DNA from: JAFLCM01 sp964510955
GTDB taxonomy: Bacteria > Planctomycetota > Phycisphaerae > Phycisphaerales > UBA1924
Assembly (NCBI GenBank): GCA_964510955.1
Contig: CAZEDW010000028.1
Location: 1-54,281 of the forward strand
Reading direction: 5' to 3'
DNA: 54,281 nt
Position numbers and translations under genes: made by a program. Below are positions 1 to 8,544 of this stretch, piece after piece. The notes below the pieces were generated by a model. That model ran no database searches. It was given only the letters and a program-made list of their open reading frames with translations, and was not told the origin of the DNA. The number at the start of each line of letters is the position of its first letter. The stretch's first letter is position 1.

Positions 1-478
1 CCAGCACCCACAGGTCGCCCGGCTTGGTCGTCGCCTCGTCCGGGGGCGCGGGCACATCGTCGGGATCGACAAGGCCGGGGTTGCCCTGCGGCGCAAGGAT
101 CTCGCCGAGTTCCTCGGCGCTGAAGCCGAGCATGGCGAGGTCAATCCCCAGGTCCTTCAACTCCAGCAGCTCGCCCGGCAGCAGCTCGGCGTCCCAGGTG
201 GCGATCTCGTTGAGCTTGTTGTCGGCGAGCCGATACGCCTTCGCCTGTTCGGGCGTCAGGTCGGCCACGTGCACCGGCACCTCGGCCAGCCCCAGCAGCC
301 GCGCGGCCTTCCACCTGGTGTGACCGACGACGATCACGCCGTCCCTGTCCACCACCACGGGCTGGCGGAAGCCGTAGGCCCGGATGCTGTCGGCCACGGC
401 CTGCACGGCGGCGTCGTTCTTTCTGGGGTTCTTGTCGTAGGGGCGAATTGAATCGACGGCGCGGAGATCGATCTGCAC
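1..478 (-). CDS. ParB-like N-terminal domain protein, probable DNA methylase fusion (3' end outside window)
   Basis: Only the first 159 codons are visible. The start is GTG at 478, with a GGGAG Shine-Dalgarno 8 bases upstream. The protein begins VQIDLRAVDSIRPYDKNPRK and continues with the ParB/Srx-type core: NPRKN, the GFRQPVVVD strand and VVGHTRWKAA. The stretch LADNKLNEIATWD follows, and the visible part ends in TKPGDLWVL. That order is typical of ParB-N domains fused to an N4/N6 DNA methylase (DUF4417/ParB-methylase type) encoded by phages and integrated elements, where the next residues would be the start of the methylase. This is inference because the catalytic half lies off the window. 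The gene sits beside a toxin-antitoxin operon, which fits an accessory segment. It could instead be a stand-alone ParB-like nuclease-domain protein. Confidence 0.75.
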   Translation of the reverse strand, partial: MQIDLRAVDSIRPYDKNPRKNDAAVQAVADSIRAYGFRQPVVVDRDGVIVVGHTRWKAARLLGLAEVPVHVADLTPEQAKAYRLADNKLNEIATWDAELLPGELLELKDLGIDLAMLGFSAEELGEILAPQGNPGLVDPDDVPAPPDEATTKPGDLWVL

Positions 479-732
479 GGCGTGGGCTCCCGGAAGGGCA
501 GCGCGAGCGGCGCGTGCTCCCCGGTGAAGCACGGCGCGATTCGCTACTGGAGAATACGCACGGAATGATCGCGGGTGTGGCCGTGCGCGCGGTCAGTTCT
601 GCGCATGCGCACGGTTGATGCACGGTGCCGCACGGACTCGCATTGAGCCGCACTTAGCATTCCATGAACCGGCGTGCGACGATCCCTCGGCGGGGGAAAA
701 CTGATATCGAGCCCGGCCGCGTGTCATGTGAT

Positions 733-1422
733 TCAGTCGCCGGGCGTCACGCGCGCAGCGGCGTCACGAGACAGAATACTTGCGATGGCCGCTTTCAAGG
801 ATCGCCAGATCGCGTGGTGTTGAGGCTGAGGGCTGACCTGGATGCGCAATGTCGTGCGTGCATCGGTCTGGGCTACGACATCGACCACGGCGCGGAGGTC
901 GATCGGCTCAAAGGTGGCGAAGCCGTCTATCAGGTGCATTCGCGCCTCGTAGCGGTTCGGCTCGGTCCTCACCACATCGACCCGCGCCGGCGTGCCGCTG
1001 ATGTCTTTGCCCTTGCCGGCCGCAAACGAAGTCATCAGCCCGTTGTAGTACCTCTCCAGCAGATCGTCGATGCGTGCGGCGTCTGGCGCGGGCTCGTTGA
1101 TCCACATCACAAAGGCATACGACCAGAAGCCTTCGGCGCTGGGATTCCGCCACCCGGGCGAGAACATCAAGGACTCGGTTCCCGTCGGCAGCTCCGGCGC
1201 AAAGGCGGGTGGGAGCGGAAAGGTCTCCGCCTGCCAGCCCTCAAGTGGGTCGGCGACGGGCTGTTGAACAACCGCCCCGTTTGCACGATCCCCGACCGCC
1301 GGCGTCGGCACGGTCGCGGCGTTTCGAGCTGCGCAAGCCGCGAGACCGGCGGCGACGCCGAGCGCGACAACTGCGGGGTGGAGTCGCCGGATGAGCCGCG
1401 TCAGTTGGAAGGGCAAGACCAT
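733..1422 (-). CDS. Putative lipoprotein of unknown function
   Basis: A 229-residue protein. It starts at ATG 1422 after a clear AAGGTGG ribosome site. The N-terminus has Arg-rich residues 9-13, a hydrophobic run and a lipobox LAAC with the acceptor cysteine at residue 30, so it should be a lipid-anchored envelope protein. The mature part contains GFWSYAFVMWINEP and a segment resembling small secreted alpha/beta domains, with no catalytic motif I recognise. It lies downstream of hipBA on the same strand after a 217-base gap, so co-transcription is possible but not shown. Function is unknown. Confidence 0.7.
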   Translation of the reverse strand: MVLPFQLTRLIRRLHPAVVALGVAAGLAACAARNAATVPTPAVGDRANGAVVQQPVADPLEGWQAETFPLPPAFAPELPTGTESLMFSPGWRNPSAEGFWSYAFVMWINEPAPDAARIDDLLERYYNGLMTSFAAGKGKDISGTPARVDVVRTEPNRYEARMHLIDGFATFEPIDLRAVVDVVAQTDARTTLRIQVSPQPQHHAIWRSLKAAIASILSRDAAARVTPGD

Positions 1423-1639
1423 GCGCCACCTTTTTGGAAGTCAAACGCTCGTCGATATGGACGGCGAATCACGGGTGCCGGGTGTTGTACCACCCGCAAC
1501 CAATCAAGTTCCGGGGGCCCGACCGGCTGCCCGTCGATCGGCCGCCTGTCAAGCGGATCTCAGACTTGGCGGGAATGCTCAGCGAGCATCGCCCACCAGT
1601 CGGCGCGGAGTCCGAACGGGAGTTGTGGGCCACTCCGGT

Positions 1640-2956
1640 CTAGCTCCGGCTCGGAGCGAGGTCGAGCCGGTGAACACGCCCGATCTTCTCGAACTGATCC
1701 GTGGCCACGCCCGCCTTCGCCGCGAACTCCGGCCATCGCGCGACCGCGACGGTGACTTCGTGGGCGATCGCTTCGGCCCGCCCCCGCTTCATGGAGGCTG
1801 CCTTGGCCAGGCTCCTGAAATCCTCGAGCGTGAAACCGTCCCGCTTGCCCGCCAGGCTCATCTGGTGGCTGGCGGTCCAACTCCCCGAGGGGTTGTAGGC
1901 GTACATCACATCGAACGCCGGCGAGAGCGACCAGCGGCCCTGCTTGTCCATCAGGAACGCGATGTTCTTGACGTGGTCGTCTTGGTTGCGGGCGATGACG
2001 TTGAACACCATGCGGCGGAACTGCTCCTCGACGTCGTCCATCGACAGCCCCAACCTGCGGATAACCGCGAGCGCCTGCTCGTAGGAGTGTGCGACGGGGT
2101 TGTTGAAGTCGAAGTGTGCGATCGCTCCCAACGACTGCATGTGCAGCTTCTCGCCGTCGCCGAGACGGTCGAACCGTCTGGTCATGAAATGGCGGCGGCC
2201 GTTTTCCTCGAAGAGCCGACACTCGGACATCCGAATCCCCGCGGCCTTCGCCATGAGCGAGTAGGCGTACTCGATCGCGCCGAATCCCTGCGGATCGGCC
2301 AGGTCGCGGTCTTGGTTGTTGGAGACTCCGTCAAATTTCATCAGCCAGTACTCGAACCCGATCGGGGCCTTGACCTGACCGGATCGGACCTCGTTGGTCT
2401 GAGGGTTCCAGGCAATGACGGCCTTGGCGCGGGCGCCGCCCGCGGATGCCCCGACGCGGAGGATCTCGCGCAGGGCGTGTTCCTTGTGCGCGTCAGCAAA
2501 CGACGCCTGGAGGTTTTCCCGCCTGCGAAGCACGTCGGAAGCAAGCTCCACCAACGCATCCACCTTGAGCGGCTTGGAAGCGGTCGCTCGAGGCCCCATC
2601 GCCGGACGGAACTCGAGCGCCCCGATCCCGCGTGCCCCGGTGTAGCACAGGCGTTCGACTGCGTCGATGTCTCGGGGCAGCCGCCCCTGCGCCGCGAGCC
2701 AGGCATCGATGACCGCGTTGCCGAACTTGTCCGGCAGCGAGTCGGCGAGCATGCCGGGCAGCCCGTGGAACGACTCCCTGGGCAGGTCGGGGAAGCTGTA
2801 GATCTGCGCCGCGAGCGGCATCTCCAGTGGCGCGACCTCGATGCCGCTGCGCCGAAACGCAGGCGTGTACTCGAACCTGGCCACCTGGCCGGGGCCATCG
2901 ACCGACACGGCGCCGATCTGGCGGCCCCACATCCGAACCTCGGCGAGGGTGCTCAA
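1640..2956 (-). CDS. hipA: HipA-type serine/threonine kinase toxin
   Basis: A 438-residue HipA family protein. In characterised members this kinase phosphorylates targets such as glutamyl-tRNA synthetase and is held inactive by HipB. The N-terminal coupling subdomain is recognisable from GMLADSLPDKFGNAVIDAW (residues 68-86) and GARGIGALEF. A Gly/Ser/Ala loop GASAGGARAKA (169-179) corresponds to the nucleotide-binding/autophosphorylation region. The catalytic motif RNQDDHVKN spans 323-331 and the metal-binding SPAFD spans 345-349. All key kinase residues are present, so the toxin looks intact. The ATG at 2956 overlaps the antitoxin stop by 4 bases (ATGA), giving translational coupling. Length matches the family (about 430-440). 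Confidence 0.93.
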   Translation of the reverse strand: MSTLAEVRMWGRQIGAVSVDGPGQVARFEYTPAFRRSGIEVAPLEMPLAAQIYSFPDLPRESFHGLPGMLADSLPDKFGNAVIDAWLAAQGRLPRDIDAVERLCYTGARGIGALEFRPAMGPRATASKPLKVDALVELASDVLRRRENLQASFADAHKEHALREILRVGASAGGARAKAVIAWNPQTNEVRSGQVKAPIGFEYWLMKFDGVSNNQDRDLADPQGFGAIEYAYSLMAKAAGIRMSECRLFEENGRRHFMTRRFDRLGDGEKLHMQSLGAIAHFDFNNPVAHSYEQALAVIRRLGLSMDDVEEQFRRMVFNVIARNQDDHVKNIAFLMDKQGRWSLSPAFDVMYAYNPSGSWTASHQMSLAGKRDGFTLEDFRSLAKAASMKRGRAEAIAHEVTVAVARWPEFAAKAGVATDQFEKIGRVHRLDLAPSRS

Positions 2957-3324
2957 GGCCGGCCCCCTCGCTTCGGCCCGTCGTCATACCAGGTCCAGCC
3001 AGCCGAGGGCTTGGCCCGCCTGGTGCCGGGCGAAGCCCGCCGGCGTTCCTTCTCCCGGGAGCGCAGCTGAGCGACCGGGCTCGGTTGCGGCGGGGGCACC
3101 AGTGCGTCAAGTCCTCCTGCGAGTCCCAGCGCCCGGACAACACGGATTAGGTTGGTGAGCTGGCTGGATTCGCCGTTCTCCAGCCGCACAACGGTTCGCT
3201 TCGACACGCCGGCTTCGTGAGCGACCTGTTCCTGCGTCAGGTTCCGGTTGAGCCGGTGCCGGGCAAGTCGGTTGCCGATCTCCTTGAGTAGGGCTCGATC
3301 CGTTCGTTCAGGTAGCGTTGCCAT
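2953..3324 (-). CDS. hipB: HipB-type XRE-family antitoxin/autorepressor
   Basis: A 123-residue protein that should bind DNA and neutralise HipA. Residues about 15-70 form an XRE helix-turn-helix (LLKEIGNRLARHRLNRNLTQ, then QVAHEAGVSKRTVVRLENG). The Arg/Pro-rich C-terminal tail ends WYDDGPKRGGRP. I place the start at ATG 3324, preceded by AGAGG at 5 bases. An upstream in-frame TTG at 3342 would extend it by six residues but lies inside an operator-like repeat, so it is unlikely. The gene is first in the operon and overlaps hipA by 4 bases. Three 20-bp-spaced repeats lie directly upstream and probably mediate autoregulation. Confidence 0.88.
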   Translation of the reverse strand: MATLPERTDRALLKEIGNRLARHRLNRNLTQEQVAHEAGVSKRTVVRLENGESSQLTNLIRVVRALGLAGGLDALVPPPQPSPVAQLRSREKERRRASPGTRRAKPSAGWTWYDDGPKRGGRP

Positions 3325-3333
3325 AAGTGCCTC

Positions 3334-3383
3334 TTTTGGCAACTATATCGCCAATTCGGCAACAAAGAGACACTTTTGGCACC
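3334..3383 (-). promoter_or_regulatory. hipBA operator region with three repeats spaced 20 bp
   Basis: On the plus strand the core GGCA occurs at 3338-3341, 3358-3361 and 3378-3381, exactly 20 bp apart. The flanks are similar: CTTTTGGCAA, AATTCGGCAA and CTTTTGGCAC. The middle copy is part of an imperfect palindrome TTGCCGAATTGGCGA read on the minus strand. Two-helical-turn spacing on one face of DNA, immediately in front of the antitoxin gene, is what cooperative HipB binding would need. The region is also more AT-rich than its surroundings, as expected for a promoter. Confidence 0.65.
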
Positions 3384-3392
3384 ATATTTTCG

Positions 3393-3590
3393 CTAATTCT
3401 TGCTGCGATTGCGGCCCTTGGGGATTATTGGGCTCCGGCGGGCCTGCAACGCCCTCACCAAGTCCAGCACGGCGGCCTGCATCTCGCTGCCCATCTGGGG
3501 CCATTCGCGCACCAGCCCCGCAAGCGCCGGCGGCAGTTCCGGAACATCGGCGCAGGGTGCGCCGCTTTTTGCGCCGCTTTTCCCCGACAT
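3393..3590 (-). CDS. Small hypothetical protein (65 aa)
   Basis: The start is ATG 3590, with AAGGA seven bases upstream. The frame is open much further upstream, but that part is low-complexity Pro/Arg sequence without a comparable ribosome site. The visible protein begins MSGKSGAKSGAP. It contains an amphipathic helical stretch, LPPALAGLVREWPQM, then MQAAVLDLVRAL, and ends in a basic tail. The pattern resembles small planctomycete proteins found next to integrase genes (an 'LxxLVxAWPxLPxxxxxxIxxLV' theme). That comparison is from memory and was not tested. It lies just upstream of hipB on the same strand. Confidence 0.5.
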   Translation of the reverse strand: MSGKSGAKSGAPCADVPELPPALAGLVREWPQMGSEMQAAVLDLVRALQARRSPIIPKGRNRSKN

Positions 3591-4040
3591 GGGCGTTTCC
3601 TTCGGGGATTCCGCTCGTAGTTCGGACCCCCGTGGGGTCACTTCCGCAACCCGCACCGCGCCGCGAAGGAGCGCAGCGGGTTGCCGGCCGCGCATTCCCG
3701 CTCGGGTTTTCCGCCCCTTTTCAGGGGGCGGCCCGGGGGTGGCGGACCACGCCACGGCCAACCAAACCGGTGATGCGAGGGGGGCATTCAATTTCGAGTC
3801 CGTTTGATCGGCGGTTTTTGGCCCGCAGTTTGGGAAGCATCAGGCATCACCCGATCGCACCGCGCGGGTCCGTACGCCGTGGAGCTTTTGAGACCGGCGC
3901 GTGGTTGGTGCCAGTGCTGAAACAAGAGATCGAGAACGGCCGGCAGAAAATCCGTCCGCACCTGTTAGATCGGTGCGCTGCGCAGGAAGTCCTGGTAGCG
4001 GGCCGCCATTCCGGCGTCCCCAACAACGAAGGAGGCTTCC

Positions 4041-4868
4041 ATGTTCGCGTCGACCGCAATCCCTTCATCGAATCGCCCCGCGAAGCAAGGCGGCCCGGGT
4101 CGCGCCGGCGCCCGCAGGGCTGTGCTGCTCGCCGCCGTGCTCGGATCGGCGTCGCCGTTGAGCGCCGCGCCCTACACGATCGATTGGATGAACATGTCGC
4201 CGTGGATCATCAACAACTCCGGCGGGCCGCAGATCCCCACGGGGTCGACGTTTTTCCTCGCCGGCGTCGGTAATGTCACCGTGACCTTCACCCAGACGCC
4301 CCCGCAGTTCAGCTCGTACCGCTTCCAGTCCGCGGCGTTCATCGCCGGTTCGGTCAACCCAGGGCCGGACACCTACTCGTGGACGAATCACGAGGGGCTT
4401 TCCCGCACCAACTTCAACACCACCGGTACGACCGACAACTGGACGATCACCTATTCGTTCACGAGCCCCGTTGCCGCCGGGAGCCTCGCCCTGGGTGTGT
4501 TCGGTCTCGGCCGGATCGATCTCGCTGTGCCGGGCAACATCACGACCGCGACCGTCGCGCAGAACGGCACGTTTCTGGGCGACTGGGGCGTCAGTACAAA
4601 CCTCGGGCCGACGCAGTTCAACGGCGCCTCGGGCAGCTTCAGCATGCAGAACTCGCTCCCGGGCGACCTGACGCCGGGTAATCCCGCGTTCAACACCGCC
4701 CTCGGTGTTGTGAGAATCGATGATCAGATCTCCTCGCTGACCGTCGACTTCGCGCAGATCGGGCAGGACGGCGTGGGCGTCAACATCGGGTACATCTCCC
4801 CCGCCCCGGGTTCCGCCGCGTTGCTCGGCGCCGCGGGCCTGGCCGTTGCCCGGCGCCGGCGCTCCTGA
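4041..4868 (+). CDS. Exported protein with PEP-CTERM-like C-terminal sorting signal
   Basis: A 275-residue protein. The ATG at 4041 follows an excellent AAGGAGG site. A long basic N-region (to residue 26) leads into a hydrophobic signal peptide with probable cleavage near SPLSAA/PY. The body is Thr/Asn/Gly-rich beta sequence (TIDWMNMSPWIINNSG, GSFSMQNSLPGDLTPG) typical of secreted surface proteins, with no catalytic motif seen. The C-terminus is SPAPGSAALLGAAGLAVARR plus RRS. This PAPG turn, hydrophobic helix and Arg cluster is the layout of PEP-CTERM/exosortase substrates in planctomycetes. It is therefore probably surface-delivered, cut and anchored or released. A terminator-like hairpin follows. 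Specific function is unknown. Confidence 0.75.
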   Translation: MFASTAIPSSNRPAKQGGPGRAGARRAVLLAAVLGSASPLSAAPYTIDWMNMSPWIINNSGGPQIPTGSTFFLAGVGNVTVTFTQTPPQFSSYRFQSAAFIAGSVNPGPDTYSWTNHEGLSRTNFNTTGTTDNWTITYSFTSPVAAGSLALGVFGLGRIDLAVPGNITTATVAQNGTFLGDWGVSTNLGPTQFNGASGSFSMQNSLPGDLTPGNPAFNTALGVVRIDDQISSLTVDFAQIGQDGVGVNIGYISPAPGSAALLGAAGLAVARRRRS

Positions 4869-4897
4869 CCCCGACCGCGCGCGATCCACTGTTGACT

Positions 4898-4940
4898 CGG
4901 CGCTCGATGGAGTGTTCCTCCGCCATCGAGCGCCGGGTTT
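4898..4940 (+). terminator. Rho-independent-like terminator after the PEP-CTERM gene
   Basis: A perfect 13-bp stem CGGCGCTCGATGG (4898-4910) pairs with CCATCGAGCGCCG (4923-4935) around a 12-base loop and is followed by GGTTT. It lies 30 bases past the stop codon. The T run is short, so strength is uncertain. Confidence 0.65.
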
Positions 4941-5022
4941 CGTCGCGGGGTCCGCTCCGCGGAATCCACGGCCAGGGCCGCGCTCCCCCGGGCGGATCGC
5001 GGCCCGAATCCCGCGCAACGCC

Positions 5023-5229
5023 ATGAAGGCGCTCCTCACCTTTCTCGGTTTCACCGGCGCCACGGCGATCCTGGCCGCGGTCGCCACCGGGCTGTTGGTC
5101 AGCGTGAACAGCGGGCGGACAAGCTGGCTCCTCATGGGCGTGTTCCTGCTGGACTCAATCGCGCTGCTCGTCGTCGCGACTCACATCGCGTACCGGAAGC
5201 TCGGTGGTCCGCCGGGGCCGCGGGAATAG
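5023..5229 (+). CDS. Small two-helix membrane protein
   Basis: A 68-residue protein from ATG 5023. Two hydrophobic segments are clear, about residues 4-26 (LLTFLGFTGATAILAAVATG) and 34-55 (WLLMGVFLLDSIALLVVAT), joined by a short polar loop. It ends in a Pro/Gly tail. No family is recognised. It converges with the kinase gene on the other strand, with 11 bases between stops. No strong Shine-Dalgarno was seen, so the start rests on the ATG that opens the hydrophobic region. Confidence 0.5.
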   Translation: MKALLTFLGFTGATAILAAVATGLLVSVNSGRTSWLLMGVFLLDSIALLVVATHIAYRKLGGPPGPRE

Positions 5230-5240
5230 GTGCCTCGGAC

Positions 5241-8200
5241 TTACTCTCGCCCGCCGTTCGCGCGCGGCCCGGGCGCGCCCTTGCCGAGCTGCTGCCTCCA
5301 CGCGGCTTCGTTCCCCCGGATGTACGAGCAGAGACGGTCGAGGTCCGTGACCCCGATCCACGCATCCTGACCCGAGGTGTAGAGCCGGCGGCCGTCACTG
5401 CTCAGCCCGAGCGAAAAGACCAGCCCGGCGTGCACGGAGAGCCGGGCCAGTTCGGTCCCCTCCTGGGCGTTCATCACCACGACCTCGCCGCCTCGACCAA
5501 CGGCAAAGAGCACCGCGCCCTGGGGGCTGAACACCACGTCAAAGATGTCCCAGGGAAGACCGTCGATGGAGCGGAGCTTCTCGCCGCTCTGTGTGTCCCA
5601 GATCGAGATTGACCGATCGTCGTCGCCGGTCGCGATCATCCGCCCGTCCGGGGAGACGGCGACCGCGCGCGTGACCTCGATGGCGGTCTGGAGCTGATGG
5701 ACTTGGCGTCCTGTCGCCGTATCCCACACCTTCGCGACGCCGACGCCCGCGGCGCTCACGAGCAGCCGACCGTCCGGGCTGAACGCGACCATCGGGACGC
5801 GCGTCACCCGGCAGGTCAGGATCATGACGGGATCGCTCGCATCGGGCTTCCAGATTCGCACGGTCCCCCCCTGGTGCCCCGAGGCTATGGTGCGTCCGTC
5901 GGGGCTGAACCGTGCGCACCAGACGCGCGGCAGCCCGACCGCGATCGTCTTCGTGCGCGCGCCGTCGACGCCCCAAACGTGAATGGCGCCATCAAAGCCG
6001 GCGGTGAGAATCCGAGAACCGTCGGGCGAAAAAGCAACGCTGGACACCTCAGACTCGTGGGCGCGGACAGAGACACTCTCATTGGACGGTCCCGGCCTGC
6101 GGATCGTCAACCAGCCCTCGTCATCACCCCACGCGATGGTGCCGTCGGGGGCGACAGATAGGGATTGCTTGGTGGCGCCCGAGGCCGGCACACGCTCAAG
6201 CCAGGGCCGATCGGTCGTGTCGTAGACGGACACGCGAGCCAGCTGGTCCCCGACGGCGATAATCCCCGCGGTTGCGTTGGCCGCGATTGCAATCACCGCC
6301 CCGCCGTTTGGAATCGAAATGAGGGGCTCAAACTCCGGGAGCCGGAACGTCCAGATCGTCCCGTCGCGGGAGCCGGCGACGAAGCTGATCCCGAGTTCGT
6401 CGAAATCACTGCACTCGATCGGGGAACTCACCGAGCGGACAAACGACATGGCCGTGCTCGGGTGCTCCCAGCCGCTCCGCCAGATGCACTCCTCGCTCGT
6501 GGCGATCAGGCTGGCGCCGTCACGAGTCAACCGCGGACCACGCACCCGGTTGGTCGGCGCCCCCGGCCTCGGCGGAGGCAGCGGGAATGTTCGAAGCACC
6601 CGCCAATCGTCCCCTCCCCTCACAACAACCCCGGTGTTAACACCGCTCAGCGTGCCCACAAGCAGCAGGGGCCCGTCCGGCGATTCTTGAAACTGCAGCG
6701 AGGACGCCTTGTCCTGAAACTCGCCGAGCACGGCCGATGTGGCCGCGTCGAAGACGCGGACGGCGCCGTCGCTCGACAAGCGGCAGAACGCGAGCCAGCG
6801 GCCGTCGCCCGAAACGGCGCCGATCCGGAAGTCGGGGTCCCACGTGCCCGGTCCCCGCGCCGCCTTGCCGGACTCGAAGTCTCGGAGAACAAAGCCGTCG
6901 GCGGTTTGCGCCGCCACAAGCCGCCCGTCCGGGCTCGCCCTGACACCCCGGTATGGATCGGTGGGGCCGCGATCGGGCGCGTCCAGCAGCCCCCCGTCGA
7001 TCGACCATTTCCACCGGCGTGCTTTCGCACTCACAGCCCATATTGTCCGTCCCGGCGTGTCGATGCCGACGCAGTCCGGCAGGCCGTCCGTTACGGCGCG
7101 GAACCGGCGAGGCAAGCGGGAATAGAACTCGGCGAGTGACCACGCCGAGCGGATCGCCTCGGGCGTCCCTTGGAAGAGAAACGTGCCGTCGGTGGTCATC
7201 CGCCCCCGGACGGCCTGGTCCCACAGCAGCGATTCGGCGCGTTCCACGTCGCCGACGGTCGCCATCAACCGGGCACGTCGCACCGAGCTCTCCGACAGCG
7301 CCGCCTCGGACCTGCGTCGGGCACGGTCGAGGTCGCTCGACAGCAGGGCGAGCCCGATCGCCGCCGCGAAGACCGTTACGAGCACAACGAGCGCGGCGAG
7401 AGATACGACGCGGTGCTTCATCGCCAGCGTCCGCAGCACGTACGCCGTGCTGCTCCGGCGCGCGGACACGGGACGCCCGGCGAGGAAGTCCTCGATGTCC
7501 GCGGCCATCGCCGACCCGGTTTGGTATCGCTGCAGCGGGCTCTTCGACAGCGCCTTGAGCACGATGGCTTCGACGCCTTCCGGGAGCCGACCCAGGTACC
7601 GCGACGGCGGAGTGGGTTCGGTCGAAACTGCGTGCTGCGATACCTCGGCGATCAGGCCGTCGCACGGGTACGGGTGCCTCCCCGTCAGTACCCGATACAG
7701 CACGAGCCCCAGCGCGTAGACGTCCGTCCGAGTGCTGACGGGACCGAGCGCACTCGAGAACTGCTCCGGGGCCGCGAACGCGGGCGTCCCGGCGAACTCG
7801 ACCGTGACCGCCGTGCCCGCGAGGGCGTCGTCCGCCCGCGCCAGGCCGAAGTCCAGCACCCGTGGCTTGCCCTCGGTGTCAACGAGAATGTTGGACGGCT
7901 TGAGGTCCCGGTGCATCACCCCGTTGGCGTGCGCGTACCCGACTCCTTCGGCCACCATCTGAAAGAGCCGCATGATCTGGTTGATCCGGGCCCGCGCGTT
8001 GCCACCGCCCACGGGCCACCGCTCCCGCACAAAGCGATCCAGCGCGATGCCCGGCACGTGCTCCATGGCGACATAGCGCCGGCCGTCGAGGCTCTCGCCC
8101 GAGGCAAAGACGCTGACGATGTACGGGTGGCGAAGCCGGGCCGCGATCTCGATCTCGCGCTCGAAGCGCCGGAGCTGTTCCCCGGACGCGAAGGCTCCGG

Positions 8201-8543
8201 CCAGCAGCATCTTGACCGCGGCCGGGCGCTTCGAGTCGGTCTGAACGGCTCGGAACACCACCCCCTGGCCGCCGCGCGAGATCACCTCGAGAAGCTCAAA
8301 CCCCGGGACCGTCCCCGGGGGCGGCAGCATCGATTCCGCGCCGACGGGCCCGGCGGCCGCCGCGGCATCGAACGCGGCGATCAGCCCCGGGCCGGCCCCG
8401 GCAATGAATCGCTGGTTGGCGTTGATCTCGTCCACCGCGGCGCGGCACGCATCGCACCGTTTCACATGCTCGCCGACCGGCGTGCAACCCGGGTCGCCCG
8501 CCGCGAACGCCTCCAGCTCCGATGGTGTGGGGCACGGCGCCAC
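5241..8543 (-). CDS. Membrane Ser/Thr protein kinase with N-terminal anti-sigma zinc finger and C-terminal WD40 propeller
   Basis: An 1100-residue Hanks-type kinase. Residues 26-33 read HVKRCDAC, the HxxxCxxC zinc motif of anti-sigma (ZAS) domains. The kinase domain covers about 83-355: a Gly loop SRGGQGVVF (89-97), Lys111 in AVKML, HRDLKPSN at 211, DFG at 231 and APE at 258. One membrane helix lies at about 379-401. The rest is WD40-like blades, with repeated FSPDGxxxxxxxxDGxxxxW (for example AFSPDGSRILTAGFDGAIHV), predicted to be on the outer face of the membrane. The start is GTG 8543, one base after the sigma-factor stop, so the two are translationally coupled. The kinase presumably binds or phosphorylates that sigma factor. 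This partnership is known in Planctomycetes, but the signal here is unknown. Confidence 0.93.
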   Translation of the reverse strand: MAPCPTPSELEAFAAGDPGCTPVGEHVKRCDACRAAVDEINANQRFIAGAGPGLIAAFDAAAAAGPVGAESMLPPPGTVPGFELLEVISRGGQGVVFRAVQTDSKRPAAVKMLLAGAFASGEQLRRFEREIEIAARLRHPYIVSVFASGESLDGRRYVAMEHVPGIALDRFVRERWPVGGGNARARINQIMRLFQMVAEGVGYAHANGVMHRDLKPSNILVDTEGKPRVLDFGLARADDALAGTAVTVEFAGTPAFAAPEQFSSALGPVSTRTDVYALGLVLYRVLTGRHPYPCDGLIAEVSQHAVSTEPTPPSRYLGRLPEGVEAIVLKALSKSPLQRYQTGSAMAADIEDFLAGRPVSARRSSTAYVLRTLAMKHRVVSLAALVVLVTVFAAAIGLALLSSDLDRARRRSEAALSESSVRRARLMATVGDVERAESLLWDQAVRGRMTTDGTFLFQGTPEAIRSAWSLAEFYSRLPRRFRAVTDGLPDCVGIDTPGRTIWAVSAKARRWKWSIDGGLLDAPDRGPTDPYRGVRASPDGRLVAAQTADGFVLRDFESGKAARGPGTWDPDFRIGAVSGDGRWLAFCRLSSDGAVRVFDAATSAVLGEFQDKASSLQFQESPDGPLLLVGTLSGVNTGVVVRGGDDWRVLRTFPLPPPRPGAPTNRVRGPRLTRDGASLIATSEECIWRSGWEHPSTAMSFVRSVSSPIECSDFDELGISFVAGSRDGTIWTFRLPEFEPLISIPNGGAVIAIAANATAGIIAVGDQLARVSVYDTTDRPWLERVPASGATKQSLSVAPDGTIAWGDDEGWLTIRRPGPSNESVSVRAHESEVSSVAFSPDGSRILTAGFDGAIHVWGVDGARTKTIAVGLPRVWCARFSPDGRTIASGHQGGTVRIWKPDASDPVMILTCRVTRVPMVAFSPDGRLLVSAAGVGVAKVWDTATGRQVHQLQTAIEVTRAVAVSPDGRMIATGDDDRSISIWDTQSGEKLRSIDGLPWDIFDVVFSPQGAVLFAVGRGGEVVVMNAQEGTELARLSVHAGLVFSLGLSSDGRRLYTSGQDAWIGVTDLDRLCSYIRGNEAAWRQQLGKGAPGPRANGGRE

Positions 8544-8544
8544 G

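Noticed and set aside
3591..3791. Longer 132-codon version of the small gene upstream of hipB
   Set aside because: The extra 67 codons are Pro/Arg low-complexity, and the internal ATG at 3590 has the better ribosome site.
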